From assembly GCA_017654935.2 (NCBI GenBank), contig CM065699.1, positions 20,303,102 to 20,367,101 on the forward strand: a stretch of DNA of 64,000 bases. The letters are read 5' to 3'. Under the pieces are notes generated by a model. It was given only the letters and a program-made list of their open reading frames with translations. It was not told where the DNA came from and made no database searches. This DNA is from Phymorhynchus buccinoides. Taxonomy: Eukaryota > Mollusca > Gastropoda > Neogastropoda > Raphitomidae. Of this stretch, positions 58,303 to 64,000 are shown piece after piece (the first letter of the stretch is position 1; each line of letters opens with the position of its first letter). The translations under genes and the position numbers were made by a program.

Positions 58303-58811
58303 GTATATCAAAATTACGCGTCATATTACGTCATTTATATTTTTATACACATTAATGAAATTTAACACCACTTAAAGCCATTTACGTTTTTGACAAAGTC
58401 ATGAAATTTCATGAAGATTGCTTAAATAGTTTTAGAGATATAACATGTTTTGTGTGTCAAGGGTTCGTGGGCGACCCCAGAAGTCCCAGTAAAGGTTCCA
58501 AGGCCCGCGTGTACACAATATAAGCGTATTATTTCCATGCGGGAAACCCGTGCGCAATCCATTAATAAATGAAACAAATAAGTGAACAGATTTGCGCAAG
58601 TGTCCAAATTTCCCTATATGCGCACGTGTCCGAATTTCCCCTATAATGCGTAAACTTTTATTCTTCTTTCTTCCACTTATTTAGGGTTTTCCCGTACGGA
58701 ACCCGGCCTAAGAGTTTGCTTTCGTGAATTTTTTTAAGATTTTCATGGCTTTCATGCGTTCGAAATGTATCGTGTTCGTGTTTTTGATTTTACGAATGCT
58801 GTGTACAACCA

Positions 58812-59170
58812 GCCGCCGTGGCGCAGTGGTAGCGTCGCGGACTACAGGCTGAACAGGTCTCGGGTTCGAATCCCATCAGAAGCGAGGGTTTTATTGAGGT
58901 CCTGGACCTACTCCTACCCAGAGTGAGTGGCTATGGGGTCAATGGGAAGACTGAAACCACGTAGTCGAGCTTCATTTGCTTAACGGATGCGATTCAGAGA
59001 GTGTTGCTCTAATTTCAAGAACCAACACTGCAGGTGTCTGTTGTTCTCGGGCCTGGTTAACGCCGGGATATCATTATGAAAGGAAGCGTAGGATACAACC
59101 CTGTAACGTAGTCTCAGACCGATACGGAACTCACATACCATCATCATAATCATCCGTCTTCATTTCCATC
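58812..59170 (+). mobile_element. tRNA-derived SINE
   Basis: The tRNA-like head has an A box TGGCGCAGTGG (58819-58829) and a B box GGTTCGAATCC (58863-58873) at normal spacing. A non-tRNA body and a (CAT)-rich tail (59140-59180) follow. It lacks clean acceptor-stem pairing, so it is a SINE head rather than a working tRNA gene. Confidence 0.75.
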
Positions 59171-59201
59171 AATCATCAAAAAGGAAAAACAAAGAATCAA
59201 A

Positions 59202-59561
59202 TTGTGTGGGCTTGCATGCCCTGCTCTCATGGTGACCCCAGTTTCGATTACCAATCCAGTTTATGCCCTTGGTGCGTTCGGGTCAAAGTTCTGGGGATCA
59301 GTGTGTTCTGGGGAGATGTCAGTGGACAGACGTGATGTGGTGGCGCCTTCGGAGGAGGACCTCACTCACGTTGGCTCCGCGACCAAGAGAATTATATCGT
59401 CAGTAGGGGGGCTTAGTAGTAAGTGGTGTCCTGTGCATAGCTCAGAACAGGCTCCACTGAACTACACCAAAGTGACTCAGCAGCAGTGCAATGTCTCTTC
59501 TGGTGGATGCCACCGGACGGTTGTGCTTCTAGTTCACCAAGAGATGGCAAATAACAAATGA
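59202..59561 (+). other. Open reading frame of 119 codons, unrecognised
   Basis: ATG to TGA directly after the SINE tail. The product has no signal peptide, motif or domain that I recognise, and the composition is ordinary. It may belong to a longer composite repeat. Listed because it is the only non-repetitive frame over 100 codons in contig 3. Confidence 0.2.
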
Positions 59562-59727
59562 ATTGTTTTAATGTCATGCAGCAAGGTACATGCTACTTGA
59601 CATGGGGGTACACAAAGTTGAAAGAAAAAAAAGAAAAAGATTTTTTGGTACACAAACAAAACATGAAATTTTATTTAATTTCATTTTTAACCAATAAGTC
59701 AAAGCTCATGCGACCAAACAGTTCTCA

Positions 59728-60358
59728 AGAGAGAGAGAGGAGAGAGAGAAGAGGAGAGAAGAGAGAGAGACGAGAAGAGAAGAGAGAGAGAGAGAGAGGA
59801 GAGAGGGGAGAGAGAGAGAGAGAGAGAGAGGACCGATAGAATACAGAAAGAGACAGAAAGACAAAACTAAGCACAACAATGACACACACAACACACACCG
59901 CACGGCACGCACGCACGCACGCACGCACGCAGGCACGCACGCACGCACGCACGCAGGCACGCACGCACGCACGCACGCGCGCACGCGGCGCACGCACGCA
60001 CACGCACACGCACAACGGCACGCAACTACGGCACACGCACTACCACACGACACACACACACACACACACACCACAAAGAGAATTAAGTCCAACCCTGAGA
60101 AAAGCCGATAATGGCGGTACTGAGACTCCATCTATTTTCTGATGGCTTAGAAAAACGTGTGAGACCACTCCCACCCCAACCACCCGGACCCTGACTAATA
60201 TCTATCAGTCAGCATCTTAATGTCCAAATACATGTTGGTAGCTTTCTCTCTTTCCTCATGGCAACACTAGTAATGCTTACACTTGCGTTGCCATGGATTT
60301 AGGCAAAGAATGGAACAATGTTAAAGTGTATCTCGACCGTGTACGTGTGTGTGTGTTG

Positions 60359-60389
<31 letters not shown>

Positions 60390-60600
60390 TGTGTGTGGTG
60401 TGAGCGTGTGTGTGCGTGGTGATCGTGCGTGAGTGCGTTGTGCGTGGCGTAGATGCGTGTGCGTCTCTTGTGCGTGTGTGCGGTGTGTGCGTGCGTGCGT
60501 GCGTGGCGTGACGTGCGTGCGTGCGTGCGTGCCGTGAATATGTGTGTGCGCGCGTGCGTGCGTGCGTTGCGTGTGCGTGCGTGCGTGTGATATGCACCCA
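59728..60600. repeat. Simple repeat cluster
   Basis: (GA)n 59728-59832, (GCAC)n 59898-60070, (GTGC/GTGT)n 60340-60592. Poly-Thr/His/Arg frames are repeat translations. Confidence 0.85.
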
Positions 60601-60984
60601 AAGTTATTAAGGTTTTGAAATCCAATACACAAAAGCCTACTAGTTCACGGGCAAAACATACATGATATACAATGATATCAATGGAAATATAGAGGGCAAA
60701 AGGCTAAGCAAAAGAAGCCTATATATTGCTCAATTACGCGCATTCAGGATTGACACATCAATTGAAATTTGTTTGGGCAAGTTTTCGTTTTTTTTTTTTT
60801 TTTTAGATAGGATTTTTTGAATTTTGAGATTGCGGAAGTATGAATGGATTGACCATGACGGATTGTTCCAGATTACCAGGTACTTTTATTCATTCTGGAC
60901 GTCAAACTTCACTCGTTTTGAAGATTTTGAATCACGCGAAACTGCGAAAAACAGCTGTGATTGATCGAGAGTGTTTGTAAGTAC

Positions 60985-61680
60985 ATCATCATCATCATAA
61001 TCATCATTCATCGATCATCATTATCGCATCATTGTTGTTGTTGGTGTTGGTCGTGTCGTAGTCGCTCGTAGGCTCATCATAATCATCGTCGTCGTCAATC
61101 ATCATCATCATCATTATCATCATCATCATCATCATCATCATTCACGTCATCCATCATCACCCCAATCATCAACATCTAAAGCATTTACCCTCCTTCGCAA
61201 CGTCCACCATCAACAATTGTCGTCGTCGTCGTCGTCGCACGTGGTCATCAGTTAGAGTACTAAGTTAAACAGATTATTAACAAAAATGAAGAGAAAGGGT
61301 GAGAGAGAGAGCTGAGAGAGAGGAGAGAGGAGCGAGATGAGAGAGAGACGGAGAGAGAAGGATCGAGAGGCGAGAGGGACGGGGAGAGAGGAGAGGACGG
61401 GACGAGGGAGGATGAGGGAGGGCGAGAGGAGGAGGGATGGAGAGAGAGAGAGAGAAAAAGAAAGAAAAAGAGAGAGAGAGAGAAAGAGAGAGTTAGAGAG
61501 AGAGAGAGATAGAGAGAGAGAGGAGAGAAGGGTGAGAGAGGGGGAGAGAGACGGAGGAAAGAGAGACGAGTGGAGAGAGAGAGGGGCAAGAGGAGAATCG
61601 AGAGAGGAGAGTGACGAGGAGATGAGAGGAGACTGGGGAGGGGGGGAGGAGGAGGCGGAAGAGCGGCGATGGATGAGATG
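60985..61680. repeat. (ATC)n followed by (GA)n tract
   Basis: Imperfect ATC/CATCAT runs to about 61250, then GA-rich 61295-61660. Confidence 0.85.
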
Positions 61681-61719
61681 AATGAGGCGTGCCAGGTGAT
61701 CGCAGCATTTTTGCTAAGG

Positions 61720-62035
61720 ACATTGACCTGACCTATGACCAATGCTCAACCGGCATAGATATCCGTATAGTACCTATAAGATGCAATATATTGAGCCTTC
61801 CTAGGGTTCTCCGTCAAACGATATTGTGCCAGGTGCTTCAGCAGCATTTCCAAATCCAAGTGACCTTGACCTTTGACCTATGACCTTCATTTTAAAAACT
61901 TGGCCTAAGATATCTTCAGTACATCAGCATGCAAAATGAGCATCCTAGGTCCCTCGTACGTGCCAGGTGTTCGGCAGCATCCGGACAGTGACCTTGACCT
62001 TTGACCTTCATTTTCGAACTTGGCCGGAATCTTTG
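61720..62035. repeat. Tandem ~130-bp repeat with nuclear-receptor-type half-sites
   Basis: Three units whose heads carry TGACCT half-sites: 61724-61740 (degenerate), 61862-61887 (four half-sites, TGACCTTGACCTTTGACCTA plus TGACCT) and 61989-62007 (three). In reverse complement these are AGGTCA direct repeats spaced by 0 and 1 base. Each head is followed by a TTCATTTT..AACTTGGCC segment, and GTGCCAGGTG..TTC..GCAGCAT recurs between heads. Confidence 0.7.
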
Positions 62036-62053
62036 TAAAAAAACCAGAATGTG

Positions 62054-62297
62054 ATTAACCTTTCTGCTACCAGAGTTTCTTTAGCCAACATTTACCATTG
62101 AACTTTACATGGATAGAGAACAAACTCTTGTCTGAAATATAGGGATTCTTGTGATATATTGAAAACCAAGTGGCCTATCCTTACCTCTCCAAAATAAGAC
62201 AACCCAAGACAATTGGATAAGACCATTTCAAGACCTCTTTAATGACATGGGGTTTCAATCACTGTGGTGCAAAATGGACAGGCAGTGAAAGGGTAAA
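62054..62297. mobile_element. Diverged piggyBac-like MITE 1 relative
   Basis: TTAACCTTTCTGCTACCAG at the left and GGCAGTGAAAGGGTAAA at the right; the inner right part (TCACTGTGGTGCAAA) matches 8411-8659. The right TTAA is mutated. Confidence 0.55.
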
Positions 62298-63262
62298 AGC
62301 ATCACTTCCATTTATTTATTAAGAAAATTTCTAGAGTGCTTCACCCTTAATCTTTACGTGCTTTATTCATATTAAAAACAACCCTTACATTCCCACACAC
62401 ATACACCCCCCCCCCCCTCCCTTCCTTGCACATTCTTACACACAACACAACATACTTGATGAAACAAGTATAATATTTGCTTATTCAAGTTCATCTGGAA
62501 AAAAATGTTGCTTGACTTGACTGACACACAAACAAAGATGTACGTATTAAGGCTAAATATAAATAAAATAACAAAAACCCATTTCCAATCAGAACGTACA
62601 ACTTTAATTAATAAAAAAAACCAATTGTCTTAGATTCAGAATATCAAACCGGGGTGAACAGAAAAGAAAAAAAAAAAGTTGGCATCACAATGACACAAAA
62701 ACGAATCGCCCCAATTTTTAGTATAATTGTTTAAGTAGCTAGCTGTGACAGCTGAAAAGCACACAACAAGAGCTCAATAAGATTCCTATTTGTGTATAGA
62801 CATAAATAACTGACAGTAAAAAACAATCGCCCAAAATGGATATGCACATATTGCGCCTACACACACACACACACACACGTATGTTTGGAAATGTCATCAG
62901 TATATTCATGAAATGAAAACTTTATAAAGATTTGCTTATCGCATAAAAAAACAAGAGGCAAAGCCTCAAGGGCTCACTCGACCAGGCACATGTTGGGACA
63001 ACAACAAAGATGAGGGGGGGTGTCTAAAGTAAAAGATTGCCATAAATGAGGGGTAGTTGCCTAATGAAAAGTTTTATCATCCTTCTAAGTCCTCTTATGA
63101 TAAACGCCTAGGCGTACCCGCGAAAAGACTTTGAGATTGAGGGTGGTAACACTCTCAACCACTCATCTAAAATGTTATCAGTTTGTATCTGTTTACAGGG
63201 TTTTAGGTATCAATGATAAATCCATTCATTGTTGAAAGTTTGCAATGAAATCTATGGTATCA
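62298..63262. other. LINE-like tails and unassigned sequence
   Basis: 62310-62375 is a reversed GCGCTT-type LINE tail. 62470-62525 ends in CTTGACTTGACTGAC. 62948-62985 (AACAAGAGGCAAAGCCTCAA) contains a short GAGGC…GCCTC palindrome. No gene. Confidence 0.45.
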
Positions 63263-63366
63263 GGACAAGTACCCCCGGACAAGTACCCACCCGGACAAGT
63301 ACCCCCGGACAAGTACACCCTGGACAACTACCCCCCTAGGAACACTACACCTGGACAAGTACCCTC
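63263..63366. repeat. Minisatellite of GGACAAGTACCCCC
   Basis: About seven units of 13-17 bp (GGACAAGTACCCCC with small changes). A related inverted piece, GGCTACTTGTACGGTGGGTA, follows a G run at 63941-63960. Confidence 0.85.
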
Positions 63367-63439
63367 CACACAGTAATTTTTAAACATTATTGTTAAAGAA
63401 TTGGCGCATGCGCACACACACATCAGTAAGTACACAGTT

Positions 63440-63905
63440 GGATTGTTGTATCTCTCTCCTCTGTCTGTCTGTCTCTATCTCTTCGTCTATCTCTCTATTT
63501 AATCTCTCACTCTTCTCTCTCTTCTCTCTCCCTCTATCCATCTCTCGCCATCAAACATTCACTTTTGTACATGATTCACTGGTGTTGTTTATTATAGTCT
63601 TCATTGATGTTGTGTTGTTTTTAATTGTGTATTTTCGATATTGTCGTTTACTCCAGTGTTGGTAGTGTAAATAAAAAAGATGTATATCATTACCCTGTAT
63701 AAATAAAATTTTGTTCGTTCGTTCATATACAGTAACTAACACACACAGATGCGCTCCACAACACACCGTAATGCACACATATACAGTAAAAACGACACAC
63801 ACACACAGAAAGGCACACACACACACAGTAATGCACACATATACAGTAATGACACACACACACACGCGCGCACCACACACACCACACATTAATACAAACC
63901 AGTGA
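63440..63905. repeat. CT- and CA-rich stretch with LINE-like tail
   Basis: (CT)n 63450-63550; LINE-like tail CCCTGTATAAATAAAATTTT plus (GTTC)n at 63693-63724; (CA)n mixed with CATATACAGTAA motifs to 63890. Confidence 0.65.
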
Positions 63906-64000
63906 CGCCACATCATATATGTTTTCAGGGGGGGGGGGGGGGCTACTTGTACGGTGGGTAGATGTCTAGGGGCCAGGTAGTGTCATAGGGGGGGGGGTTG

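Noticed and set aside
58812..58885. Functional tRNA gene
   Set aside because: A and B boxes are good, but the acceptor stem does not pair and a SINE body and tail follow.

Overview
The window looks like repeat-rich animal nuclear DNA, probably from a marine mollusc (inference). It has GT-AG introns, protein-coding exons of animal families, and abundant microsatellites. It also carries TTAA-flanked and TA-flanked miniature transposons, a tRNA-derived SINE, and LINE 3' ends with short tandem tails such as (CTTGA)n and (GATT)n. No bacterial operon, phage, CRISPR array, rRNA or functional tRNA was seen.

Layout. Two runs of exactly 500 N (6038-6537 and 50636-51135) split the window into three contigs. 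Contig 1 (1-6037) holds four minus-strand exons of a ZNFX1-like (NFX1-type zinc finger) SF1 helicase gene; both ends of the gene lie outside. Contig 2 (6538-50635) is one ~18 kb sequence written three times: forward (6538-22138), reverse (22162-40225) and forward again (40243-50635). The fold points are at 22139-22161 and 40226-40242. Contig 3 (51136-64000) is mostly mobile-element debris and simple repeats, with a SINE, a strong hairpin and a tandem repeat carrying nuclear-receptor-type half-sites.

The main gene of contig 2 is a small E2-fold protein (UBC domain, about 175 residues from the first usable ATG). It has four exons, complete in the third copy (+) and in the middle copy (-); the first copy lacks the beginning. 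The fold and the HPN motif are kept, but the active-site cysteine position is glycine in all three copies, so it reads as a catalytically dead E2 variant. A weaker two-exon candidate lies on the opposite strand downstream.

Two points stand out. First, in two unrelated genes the 3' end of an exon plus its splice donor has been tandemly multiplied into the downstream intron: about six donors after E2 exon b, and about eight junction copies at the ZNFX1-like 1299-1554 exon. Second, the forward/reverse/forward form of contig 2, with one complete ~18 kb middle pass and two partial outer passes, is what an unsplit hairpin-adapter long read would give. The two giant palindromes and the three-fold gene copy number should be treated as a probable assembly artefact until checked against reads.
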